The translations under genes and the position numbers were made by a program. DNA of 5,114 bases from an uncultured Alphaproteobacteria bacterium (lineage in GTDB: Bacteria; Pseudomonadota; Alphaproteobacteria; Micropepsales; Micropepsaceae). The DNA lies in the NCBI GenBank assembly GCA_903922545.1, contig CAIXUE010000230.1:1-5114 (forward strand), read 5' to 3'. Positions within the stretch are counted from its first letter, which is position 1, and the number at the start of each line of letters is the position of its first letter. A model generated the notes under the pieces. The model was not told the DNA's origin. It searched no databases and saw only the letters and a list, made by a program, of their open reading frames with translations. Positions 1 to 5,114 of this stretch are shown in pieces.

Positions 1-3
1 ACC

Positions 4-849
4 ATGAAACTGCGTCAATATTTGCTGCCCGTTATGCTTGCCGCCATTCCCGCCCTGACTGCCATCCCGGCCTGGGCCGCCGGCGGCGCCGGAGCTGATC
101 AACCCAGCGGGCCCGGCTCGGAAGTCCAGGCCGCCCTGACCCTGTATGCGGGCGGCATTGCCTTTGGAAAGATGGATTTGGACACCACCTTTCGGGGGGC
201 CGAGTACCATTCGGTCTCCAATTTCACGACGTCGGGCGTGGTCAACGCTTTCTGGCAGGCCCAGATCCAGGCGACCTCATCGGGCAAGGTGGGCGCCAAG
301 GTTCTGGAGCCGGGCCTGTATGATTCCTTCGACACCAACCGGTCCGGCAAGAAGCAGCAAGTTTCGCTGACTTACGAAAACGGCGCCCCAAGACTGTTCG
401 CCGATCCGGTCTATTCGACCACCGGTTTTGAGGTGAAGCCGGAAGACCAGAAAAACACCATGGATCCGCTCAGCGCCGTCACCTTCATCGTCAGCGGTGT
501 GGCCGATGCGAGCAATCCTTGCGCCCTTACCGCGCCGGTGTTCGACGGACGCCGCCGCTACAACATCGAAATGAGCAAGGTGAAGGACACCGACATCAAG
601 CTCGACAACGGGCTTTATGCCGGCAAGGCCGTGCAGTGCCAGATCAAGTACCGCGCCCTGGGCGGCATGCGGCCCGGCGTTCTGCGCAAGAACAATGAAA
701 GCTTCCCGCCCATCAATGCCTGGATCGTGACCTATCACGGCGCGGGCGGGCACGACTTTGCCGTGCCGGTGCGGGTCTGGGCCGACACCCAATATGGCCA
801 GCTTGCCGTGGTGGCAGACTCCATCAAGGTGGACGGCCAAAAACCTTAG
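4..849 (+). CDS. DUF3108 domain-containing exported protein
   Basis: This 281-residue protein of unknown function is probably periplasmic or envelope-associated. Residues 1-25 form a signal peptide: K2 and R4, then a hydrophobic stretch (about 7-22), then an Ala-Trp-Ala cleavage motif at 23-25. The mature part has the features I associate with the DUF3108 family: an opening strand with LTLYAGGIAFG (46-55), a DPLSA segment (154-158), FDGRRRY (180-186), and a C-terminal half rich in short beta segments ending in VWADTQYGQLAVVADSIKV. Two cysteines in the mature part (C173 and C212) could form a disulfide after export. Only three bases precede the ATG, so the ribosome binding site is out of view and a further upstream start cannot be excluded. 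The signal peptide makes this start likely. No catalytic residues are recognisable. The gene is followed by a palindromic intergenic element, which suggests that its transcript ends there. Confidence 0.85.
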   Translation: MKLRQYLLPVMLAAIPALTAIPAWAAGGAGADQPSGPGSEVQAALTLYAGGIAFGKMDLDTTFRGAEYHSVSNFTTSGVVNAFWQAQIQATSSGKVGAKVLEPGLYDSFDTNRSGKKQQVSLTYENGAPRLFADPVYSTTGFEVKPEDQKNTMDPLSAVTFIVSGVADASNPCALTAPVFDGRRRYNIEMSKVKDTDIKLDNGLYAGKAVQCQIKYRALGGMRPGVLRKNNESFPPINAWIVTYHGAGGHDFAVPVRVWADTQYGQLAVVADSIKVDGQKP

Positions 850-854
850 ATTTT

Positions 855-976
855 GATCCCCCTCTGCCTTCGCTGGCGTTCGGCGGCAAACGGTCCACTG
901 GACCCTTTGCCCTGGCCTCACGGCCAGCTACGGCATCTCCCCCTTCCAGGCGCTGCGCGCCGAAGGGGGAGGATGA
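855..976. repeat. Nested palindromic intergenic element (possible dispersed repeat or terminator)
   Basis: This non-coding stretch begins 5 bases after the DUF3108 stop codon and is almost entirely inverted repeats. Bases 865-877 pair with 923-935 (11 of 13 positions). Inside that stem, 885-911 is a near-perfect palindrome: GGCAAA and GGTCCA pair with TGGACC and TTTGCC around C898, with one C-C mismatch. Bases 912-917 and 922-927 form a competing 6-bp stem (CTGGCC/GGCCAG). A third structure follows: CTCCCCCTTC (937-946) pairs perfectly with GAAGGGGGAG (962-971), and GGCGC/GCGCC (949-953/957-961) stacks inside it. An additional C-tract (857-862) could compete for the same G-tract. No T-run follows, so it is not a classical intrinsic terminator. 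Runs such as CCCCCTCTG and CATCTCCCCC next to GGGGGAG resemble repeats I remember from alphaproteobacterial intergenic regions. Membership of a repeat family is inference. Confidence 0.6.
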
Positions 977-1013
977 CCTTTCGTGAGTTACCAGCTGTAA
1001 GTACGGCAGCGAA

Positions 1014-1058
1014 CCTCCGGGTACGGAATATCGAGTCCCCGGAGGCAGGGCCGGACTC
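1014..1058 (+). other. Pair of mutually exclusive stem-loops upstream of the helicase promoter
   Basis: CCTCCGGG (1014-1021) and CCCGGAGG (1038-1045) form a perfect 8-bp stem with a 16-base loop. GAGTCC (1033-1038) can instead pair perfectly with GGACTC (1053-1058). The two stems share C1038, and each places part of the other in its loop, so they would compete. They lie upstream of the proposed promoter, so they would be transcribed only by read-through from the DUF3108 side, or they may act as DNA sites. The GAGTC and GACTC in the second stem are both GANTC motifs, the CcrM methylation sequence in alphaproteobacteria. Function is unknown. Confidence 0.4.
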
Positions 1059-1089
1059 CATGCTTGGGCTTATCAACAAGATGTGGTGG

Positions 1090-1117
1090 TTAACGCGCCT
1101 TGACAACCGGCTAAATG
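1090..1117 (+). promoter_or_regulatory. Probable housekeeping-type promoter of the helicase operon
   Basis: TTAACGC (1090-1096) matches 6 of 7 positions of the Caulobacter-type -35 element TTGACGS. After 13 bases, GCTAAATG (1110-1117) matches 7 of 8 positions of the -10 element GCTANAWC. The usual gap is 10-14 bases. Transcription would begin near 1124, giving a leader of about 150 bases before the helicase start at 1275. The TTGACA at 1100-1105 is a better -35 on its own but has no -10 at a normal distance. This is a consensus match by eye, not a demonstrated promoter. Confidence 0.45.
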
Positions 1118-1123
1118 TATGAG

Positions 1124-1274
1124 AACAAAGGCAGATATCGTTAGTGTTAGTGATTCGAGCCCTATTCGTTCCACTCCCGTTCTATTTTTTTTACCGGGCA
1201 TCCACAGCAGACCGGAACAAGCCTTTGGGCCAGAAGGCTTTATCCCAACAGCCCCCTCCTTCTATCGTGGCGCC
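1124..1274 (+). other. Probable 5' leader of the helicase mRNA, with stem-loop at 1219-1240
   Basis: This is the stretch between the proposed promoter and the helicase start. It is poorer in G+C than the flanking genes and contains a doubled GTTAGT (1140-1151) and an uninterrupted run of eight T (1185-1192). AAGCCTT (1219-1225) and AAGGCTT (1234-1240) form a perfect 7-bp stem with an 8-base loop, 34 bases before the ATG. The stem takes up the purine-rich AGAAGG (1232-1237). The sequence stays open in the helicase frame back to an ATG at 1119, but the encoded 52 residues show no helicase similarity and contain none of the family's motifs. I read it as untranslated. No known riboswitch is recognisable. 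Confidence 0.4.
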
Positions 1275-3812
1275 ATGCATTCCGATCCCCGTATCCTGAA
1301 ACGGGCGGCCCAGGCTGCCAAAGTCACCGCCGTTCTGGGCCCCACCAACACCGGCAAGACCCATTACGCCATCGAGCGCATGCTGGCGCACCGCTCAGGC
1401 ATGATCGGCCTGCCGCTGCGGCTTCTGGCGCGCGAGGTCTATGACAAGGTCGTGCGCCTGCGCGGGGCCGGCGAAGCCGCCCTGATCACCGGCGAAGAAA
1501 AAATCATTCCCAAGCATGCGCGCTTTTACGTCTGCACCGTGGAGGCGATGCCGCTCGACATTTCGGTGGCGTGCCTGGTGGTGGATGAGATCCAGCTCTG
1601 CGCCGATCCCGAACGCGGCCATATCTTCACCGACCGGCTGCTCAATGCCCGGGGCGAGGAAGAAACCCTGTTCCTGGGCAGCGACACCATGCGCGGCGTC
1701 ATCCAGAAATTCATTCCCCGCGCCTGGTTCATCACCAGGCCGCGCTTTTCCGACCTGGCCTATACCGGCGCGAAGAAACTGACGCGCCTGCCGCGCCGTT
1801 CGGCGGTGGTGGGATTTTCCGCCGAGGATGTTTACGGCATTGCCGAAGTCGTGCGGCGCCAGCGCGGCGGCGCCGCAGTAGTGTTGGGCGCCCTTTCGCC
1901 TCGCACCCGCAATGCACAGGTGGCGCTGTACCAGTCGGGTGACGTGGATTTCCTGGTCGCCACCGACGCCATCGGCATGGGGCTTAACATGGATGTCGAT
2001 CATGTCGCCTTCGCGGCGCATGAAAAATTCGACGGACGGACATTGCGGTCTTTGTCACCGGCTGAGACCGGGCAGATCGCCGGCCGCGCCGGGCGTTACA
2101 TGAATGACGGCACCTTTGGCGTTACCGGAGAATGCGAGGAATTCGACGAAGAGCTGGTGGGCCGGGTGGAGAGCCATCGCTATGACCCGGTCAAGGTTCT
2201 GCAATGGCGCAGCAGCGCGCTGAATTTCCAATCCGTCAGCCAGTTGCTGGAATCCCTGAACACGCCGCCGCCGGAAAAAGGCCTGGTGCGGGCGCGGCCG
2301 GCCAGCGACGCGATTGCGCTTTTGCATCTGTCGCAGGACGTGGAGGTGACGGGACGCGCCACCACGCCGGCGCAACTGCGGCGGTTATGGGAGGTCTGCC
2401 AGCTGCCGGATTTCCGCAAACTGTCGGAAGACGAACATGCCCGCCTGGTGCGGGCGATATTTCTGTTTTTGAGTGAAGGCCATATCCCAGATGACTGGAT
2501 GGCGCGCCAGATCGCGCGGCTGGATGTCATCGAAGGCGATGTCGCAACCCTGTCGGGGCGGCTGGCCCAGATCCGCACTTTCAGTTACGCGGCGCACCGC
2601 GCCAACTGGACGGCGGACGGCGCCCATTGGCAGGGCGAAACACGCGCCGTGGAAGACCGGCTGTCTGACGCGCTGCACGAATGCCTGACCCTGCGTTTCA
2701 TTGACCGGCGCACATCAGTGCTGATGAAACATCTGCGCGAGGACGAGATCACCAGCCTGACGCTGGATGAATCCGGCGGCGTGGCGATCGGCGGCGAATT
2801 GATCGGCCGGCTGGACGGGTTTCATTTCACTCCCGATCCGCGGGCGCCAGTTGAAGGCAGTGGAGCCATTCATGGCCGCATCTTGCGCACCGCCGCGATG
2901 CGGGGACTGGAGCATGAGTTTCTGGACCGCGCCGCCGCTTTGACCGGCGCGGCCGACAAGGCGATCACGCTCAGCGAACATGGCAAGCTATGGTGGGACG
3001 GCGCCATTGTGGCGAAACTGACGCCGGGTTCTTCGCCGTTGGCGCCCACCGTCACGCTTTTGGCGGATGAATGGCTGAAGGGCAATCCCCGCGCTTCGGT
3101 TCAGGCGCGGCTGGAGGCTTTCATCAAGGCGCGGCTTGAAGCGCGCATCGAGCCGCTGCTGGCGTTGCAACGCGCAGCGGAAACACGCGCCGGCAGCGCC
3201 ACGGCGCTTCCTGGTTACGCACGCGGGCTGGCGCATCAGCTGGCAGAGAATTTCGGATCCCTGGATCGCGGCACATTGGACCTGCCGGAAAAATTGGGAC
3301 CGGTGCTACGTGCTCTCAAACCGTTCGGTGTATGGTTCGGACGACGCTCGGTTTATCTGCCGCGCCTGTTGCGTCCCGATGCGGCGGCGCTGCTGGGACT
3401 GCTCTGGGGAATCTGGACGCGCGCCGAACAGTTGATGGGACCACCGTCGCCCGGTCTCACATCCTTCGCGCGCGGGCCTGAGCCGGAAGCATTTCTGGCT
3501 GCCTGCGGCTTTCGCGTTTTTGCTGGCCGCGGCATTCGCCTGGATATGATCGAGCGGCTGGAAGACGAATTGGAAAAAGCCGCCGCCAGCGGTGAAAGTG
3601 CAGATGCATCGCTGCCCAGGCTGGTGTCGCTCTTGGGCGCGGGCAATGAGGAAGGCCGCAGCGTATTGGCAGCGCTGGGCTGGCGAACCGTGCCGGTGGA
3701 GGGCGCCGCACCCGTGTTGCGCAAGGCGCGCGAGAAGCGCCGCCCTTCCGAGCCGGAAAAAGTTCCGCCTTCCGATTCGCCGTTCGCGGGGTTGGCGCAA
3801 CTGGTGAAATGA
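1275..3812 (+). CDS. SUV3-like ATP-dependent RNA helicase (superfamily 2)
   Basis: This 845-residue cytoplasmic protein is predicted to unwind RNA using ATP. In order, the motifs are: Walker A GPTNTGKT (22-29), a motif Ia-like PLRLLAREV (47-55), Walker B DEIQ (104-107), LGSDTMR (134-140), ATDAIGMGLN (229-238) and motif VI QIAGRAGRY (267-275). The DEIQ box and the very short segment before Walker A are typical of the SUV3 group. A long mostly helical C-terminal half follows, ending in a charged, proline-rich tail (about 815-845). The start at 1275 was chosen because Walker A then lies near residue 22, as in relatives, and because the upstream ATG at 1119 would sit at or before the predicted transcription start. 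The Shine-Dalgarno match is weak (GTGG at 1267-1270). The stop codon overlaps the S4 gene. In mitochondria, SUV3 works with an RNA-degrading partner. An RNA turnover role here is inference. Confidence 0.9.
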   Translation: MHSDPRILKRAAQAAKVTAVLGPTNTGKTHYAIERMLAHRSGMIGLPLRLLAREVYDKVVRLRGAGEAALITGEEKIIPKHARFYVCTVEAMPLDISVACLVVDEIQLCADPERGHIFTDRLLNARGEEETLFLGSDTMRGVIQKFIPRAWFITRPRFSDLAYTGAKKLTRLPRRSAVVGFSAEDVYGIAEVVRRQRGGAAVVLGALSPRTRNAQVALYQSGDVDFLVATDAIGMGLNMDVDHVAFAAHEKFDGRTLRSLSPAETGQIAGRAGRYMNDGTFGVTGECEEFDEELVGRVESHRYDPVKVLQWRSSALNFQSVSQLLESLNTPPPEKGLVRARPASDAIALLHLSQDVEVTGRATTPAQLRRLWEVCQLPDFRKLSEDEHARLVRAIFLFLSEGHIPDDWMARQIARLDVIEGDVATLSGRLAQIRTFSYAAHRANWTADGAHWQGETRAVEDRLSDALHECLTLRFIDRRTSVLMKHLREDEITSLTLDESGGVAIGGELIGRLDGFHFTPDPRAPVEGSGAIHGRILRTAAMRGLEHEFLDRAAALTGAADKAITLSEHGKLWWDGAIVAKLTPGSSPLAPTVTLLADEWLKGNPRASVQARLEAFIKARLEARIEPLLALQRAAETRAGSATALPGYARGLAHQLAENFGSLDRGTLDLPEKLGPVLRALKPFGVWFGRRSVYLPRLLRPDAAALLGLLWGIWTRAEQLMGPPSPGLTSFARGPEPEAFLAACGFRVFAGRGIRLDMIERLEDELEKAAASGESADASLPRLVSLLGAGNEEGRSVLAALGWRTVPVEGAAPVLRKAREKRRPSEPEKVPPSDSPFAGLAQLVK

Positions 3813-4069
3813 CCGGCGCTCGTTTGGACAAATGGCTGTTCCATGCGCGGTTCTACCGGACCCGTCCTTTGGCCCAGGCGGCCGCGGCCAAGGGCAAGGT
3901 CAGGCTGAATGGCAGGCGGGTGGAAAAGCCCGCCCAAGGGGTCAAGCCCGGCGATATCCTCACCCTGGCCCGGGGCGGAGAAATCCTGGCGGTGCGGGTG
4001 CTGGCCCTGGCCGTGCGCCGGGGCTCCGCGCCACAGGCGCAGGCTCTCTACGAAATCGTCGCGGACTAA
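3809..4069 (+). CDS. S4 domain RNA-binding protein, HslR-like
   Basis: This 86-residue basic protein consists essentially of one S4 RNA-binding domain. RLDKWLFHARFYRTR (residues 5-19) is the signature opening helix, followed by KGKVRLNGRRVEKPAQGVKPGDIL (28-51), the S4 loop-strand region, and a basic tail segment ending in APQAQALYEIV. The length and the LDKWL/ALYE landmarks fit the Hsp15 (HslR) family. In E. coli that protein binds stalled 50S subunits carrying nascent chains and helps recycle them. Orthology of function in this lineage is inferred, so no gene symbol is given. The ATG overlaps the helicase TGA (ATGA) and has only a weak GGTG upstream (3803-3806), which points to translational coupling. 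The pairing suggests a shared role in RNA or ribosome quality control. Confidence 0.85.
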   Translation: MTGARLDKWLFHARFYRTRPLAQAAAAKGKVRLNGRRVEKPAQGVKPGDILTLARGGEILAVRVLALAVRRGSAPQAQALYEIVAD

Positions 4070-4076
4070 ACCCTTG

Positions 4077-4099
4077 ATAAGGCCGCGCGAGGGCCTTAT
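4077..4099 (+). other. Perfect stem-loop in the S4-fdxA gap
   Basis: ATAAGGCC (4077-4084) pairs perfectly with GGCCTTAT (4092-4099) across the 7-base loop GCGCGAG. It begins 7 bases after the S4 stop codon and ends 16 bases before the fdxA GGAG. No T-run follows on either strand, so it looks more like an mRNA stability or processing element, or a weak attenuator, than an intrinsic terminator. Confidence 0.45.
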
Positions 4100-4126
4100 G
4101 GACCTACCCGCTATCGGAGCCTGCCC

Positions 4127-4465
4127 ATGACCTATGTCGTTACGGAAGCCTGCATCAAGTGCAAGTTCATGGATTGCGTCGAAGTCTGCCCCGTGGACTG
4201 CTTTTACGAGGGCGAAAATATGCTGGTCATCCACCCGGACGAATGCATCGATTGCGGCGTCTGTGAGCCGGAATGCCCGCCTGAGGCGATCAAGCCCGAT
4301 ACCGAATCTGGCCTGGAAAAGTGGCTGTCGGTGAACGCCGAATACGCCAAGGTCTGGCCCAATATCGCCCAAAAGGGTGACGCGCCGGCCGACGCCAAGG
4401 ACTGGCAGGGAAAACCTGACAAGTTCGAGAAATTTTTCGACCCAAAACCGGGATCCGGCTCCTAA
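4127..4465 (+). CDS. fdxA: 7Fe ferredoxin FdxA, [3Fe-4S][4Fe-4S]
   Basis: This 112-residue soluble electron carrier has nine cysteines. C9, C17 and C50 correspond to the [3Fe-4S] ligands of Azotobacter ferredoxin I. C21, C40, C43 and C46 (CIDCGVC plus C21-P22) correspond to the [4Fe-4S] ligands. C12 and C25 match the two non-ligand cysteines of that protein. The core is residues 1-58. The acidic, Trp- and Lys-containing C-terminal extension (about 59-112, with [17 protein letters not shown] and a KFEKFFDP end) is the usual extension of the alphaproteobacterial FdxA type. All ligands are present. The start is supported by GGAG at 4116-4119, 7 bases from the ATG. The electron-transfer partner cannot be read from the neighbours. 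The gene may be cotranscribed with the helicase and S4 genes, because the 57-base gap shows no clear promoter. Confidence 0.95.
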   Translation: MTYVVTEACIKCKFMDCVEVCPVDCFYEGENMLVIHPDECIDCGVCEPECPPEAIKPDTESGLEKWLSVNAEYAKVWPNIAQKGDAPADAKDWQGKPDKFEKFFDPKPGSGS

Positions 4466-4534
4466 GCGGAACTTCTCCTTAAGGGCGTAGCGGCAAGCCG
4501 CTGCAACCGTGCCAAGGGCTTGAATTGGCGCAAT

Positions 4535-4566
4535 AAAAGTACGAAGCCGAATAATCTTCGTATTTT
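4535..4566 (+). terminator. Likely intrinsic terminator after fdxA
   Basis: TACGAAG (4540-4546) pairs with CTTCGTA (4556-4562) over a 9-base loop. The stem extends through AAAA (4535-4538) against TTTT (4563-4566), with G4539 bulged out. The A-tract, stem and T-tract arrangement is that of an intrinsic terminator and could work in both directions, although the stem is only moderately GC-rich. Two further hairpins precede it: GTAGCGG/CCGCTGC (4487-4493/4498-4504, one G-T pair) and GTGCCAA/TTGGCGC (4509-4515/4525-4531, one G-T pair). All 70 bases after the fdxA stop codon are therefore structured. Confidence 0.6.
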
Positions 4567-4744
4567 CAACCCCTTGGACCTGTTTTTGCTTCCTTTTTCT
4601 CGATTCTTGTGGTAGGGTATCTGCCTGGCCACCCCTCAGCCTGTCTGCGTCCGGATCGTCCCCTCCGGCGAGGAAAAAGCCAACAAAGTCGTGCAATCCC
4701 GCGTTCCCCTGCCTTTAAGCGGGAAACGCCAATTGGAAGCCCTC
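4567..4744 (+). other. Promoter and leader region of the CarD-family gene
   Basis: No gene is seen here. A pyrimidine-rich stretch (about 4579-4601) precedes TGGTAGGGT (4610-4618), which could be an extended -10. The -35 is poor (TTCCTT, 4590-4595), so the promoter is tentative. The following leader contains CCGGA/TCCGG (4651-4655/4664-4668). A second hairpin pairs GCGTT (4701-4705) with AACGC (4725-4729) and CCC (4706-4708) with GGG (4721-4723), with one bulged A. It ends 5 bases before the GGAAG ribosome binding site (4735-4739). A GTG-initiated frame (4609-4833) overlaps the gene in another frame and has no recognisable product. Confidence 0.35.
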
Positions 4745-5114
4745 ATGACCGCCCCGAAAACCACCGCCAAGCCGACGGCAGCCCCCGCCGCCCCGGCCAA
4801 GAAACTCCCCGCCAATTCCAACCGGAAGCATGAATTCAAGACCAACGACCATGTGGTCTATCCCACCCATGGCGTGGGCAAAGTTTCCGGTATTGAGGAA
4901 AAGGAAGTCGCGGGTCTTGTTCTCGAGCTGTTCATCATCGAGTTCGAAAAAGACAAGATGACCCTGCGCGTGCCCACCTTGAAGGCCAAGGCCGTCGGGA
5001 TGCGCAAGCTGTCGTCCCCTGAAGTGGTGGGCAATGCGCTCAACACCCTGAAGGGCCGCGCCCGCATCAAGCGCACCAATAGATCCTGTATAGCCAGTAA
5101 CACCTTGTATGCCT
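4745..5114 (+). CDS. cdnL: CarD/CdnL family RNA polymerase-binding transcription regulator, partial (3' end missing)
   Basis: This family binds the RNA polymerase beta subunit through an N-terminal Tudor-like domain and stabilises open promoter complexes through a helical C-terminal domain. The start is set by GGAAG at 4735-4739, 5 bases before the ATG. Residues 1-28 are an Ala/Pro/Lys-rich, probably disordered leader, common in alphaproteobacterial members. Residues 30-111 carry the domain: VVYPTHGVGKV (37-47), ELFIIEFEKDKMTLRVP (61-77), GMRKLSSPEVV (85-95) and LKGRARIKRT (102-111). Relatives continue after KRT with MWSRRAQEYEAK or close variants, whose Trp belongs to the C-terminal domain. 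Here residues 112-123 read NRSCIASNTLYA, which does not match, and no other frame restores the family sequence. The gene is either cut by an insertion or assembly join near 5078, or is atypical. The terminator upstream suggests its own transcript. Confidence 0.85.
   Translation, partial: MTAPKTTAKPTAAPAAPAKKLPANSNRKHEFKTNDHVVYPTHGVGKVSGIEEKEVAGLVLELFIIEFEKDKMTLRVPTLKAKAVGMRKLSSPEVVGNALNTLKGRARIKRTNRSCIASNTLYA
5078..5114. other. Terminal sequence that does not continue the CarD gene
   Basis: These 37 bases are about 41% G+C, well below the rest of the gene. They encode nothing resembling the CarD C-terminal domain in any frame. They contain an imperfect direct repeat, CCTGTATAGCC (5085-5095) and CCTTGTATGCC (5103-5113). 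The abrupt change fits an insertion-element or prophage edge, or a chimeric contig end. Too little is visible to decide between them, and no insertion-sequence end or adapter is recognised. Confidence 0.4.

Noticed and set aside
277..921. Open frame of 214 codons on the minus strand, opposite DUF3108
   Set aside because: It is antisense to a well-supported gene, begins inside the palindromic element, and its translation has no family features.
1100..1105. TTGACA as the -35 of a promoter
   Set aside because: No acceptable -10 lies 16-18 bases downstream. The overlapping TTAACGC/GCTAAATG pair fits the alphaproteobacterial consensus better.
853..1122. 89-codon plus-strand frame over the intergenic region
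   Set aside because: It runs through the palindromic element and the promoter, has no ribosome binding site, and has no recognisable product.
1151..1165. tRNA-like T-loop (TTCGAGC) in the helicase leader
   Set aside because: The flanking bases do not form a T-arm stem, and no acceptor, D or anticodon arm can be built around it.
1119..1274. 52-residue N-terminal extension of the helicase from the ATG at 1119
   Set aside because: There is no Shine-Dalgarno, no helicase similarity and lower G+C. The ATG lies at or before the predicted transcription start.
3353..4696. Open frame of 447 codons on the minus strand
   Set aside because: It runs antisense through the helicase end, the S4 gene and fdxA, all of which have strong family motifs on the plus strand. 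The protein has no recognisable domain. Long antisense frames are common in DNA this rich in G+C.
5087..5114. Cys-Ile-Ala-Ser-Asn-Thr-Leu resembling an intein N-terminal block at the end of the CarD frame
   Set aside because: Only nine residues are visible. Three non-family residues (NRS) sit between the extein-like KRT and the Cys, and no other intein block can be seen. A chance match at a chimeric or inserted end is more likely.

Overview
The window looks like a piece of a high-GC alphaproteobacterial chromosome, probably a contig that ends inside a gene. All five recognisable genes are on the plus strand. They are a DUF3108-type exported protein, an SUV3-like RNA helicase, a small S4-domain RNA-binding protein, a 7Fe ferredoxin (fdxA) and the 5' part of a CarD/CdnL-type RNA polymerase-binding regulator. 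From memory, helicase, S4 protein, ferredoxin and CarD regulator often lie together in alphaproteobacteria. The protein sequences and a promoter resembling the Caulobacter housekeeping consensus agree with that origin. I cannot name a genus.

Layout. Bases 4-849 encode the secreted DUF3108 protein. Bases 850-1274 hold no gene. They contain an intergenic element of about 120 bp made of nested palindromes (855-976), a pair of mutually exclusive stems (1014-1058), a probable promoter (1090-1117) and a structured leader. The helicase most likely starts at 1275, not at the upstream ATG at 1119. Its stop codon overlaps the start of the S4 gene (ATGA, 3809-3812). After a 57-base gap containing a perfect 8-bp stem-loop comes fdxA (4127-4465). 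A series of hairpins ends in a likely intrinsic terminator (4535-4566). The 178 bases after it form the promoter and leader region of the CarD gene, which starts at 4745 and runs off the window.

How the genes relate. The helicase and S4 protein are probably translationally coupled, and both are predicted to act on RNA. fdxA has its own ribosome binding site but may share the transcript. The CarD gene sits behind a terminator and is probably a separate unit. The DUF3108 gene is separated from the helicase by the palindromic element and a promoter, so it probably belongs to an upstream unit.

I see no convincing new defence or mobile system. The points most worth a second look are the palindromic intergenic element, the abrupt loss of CarD family sequence in the last 37 bases (chimeric end or insertion junction), and the structured leaders upstream of the helicase and CarD genes.
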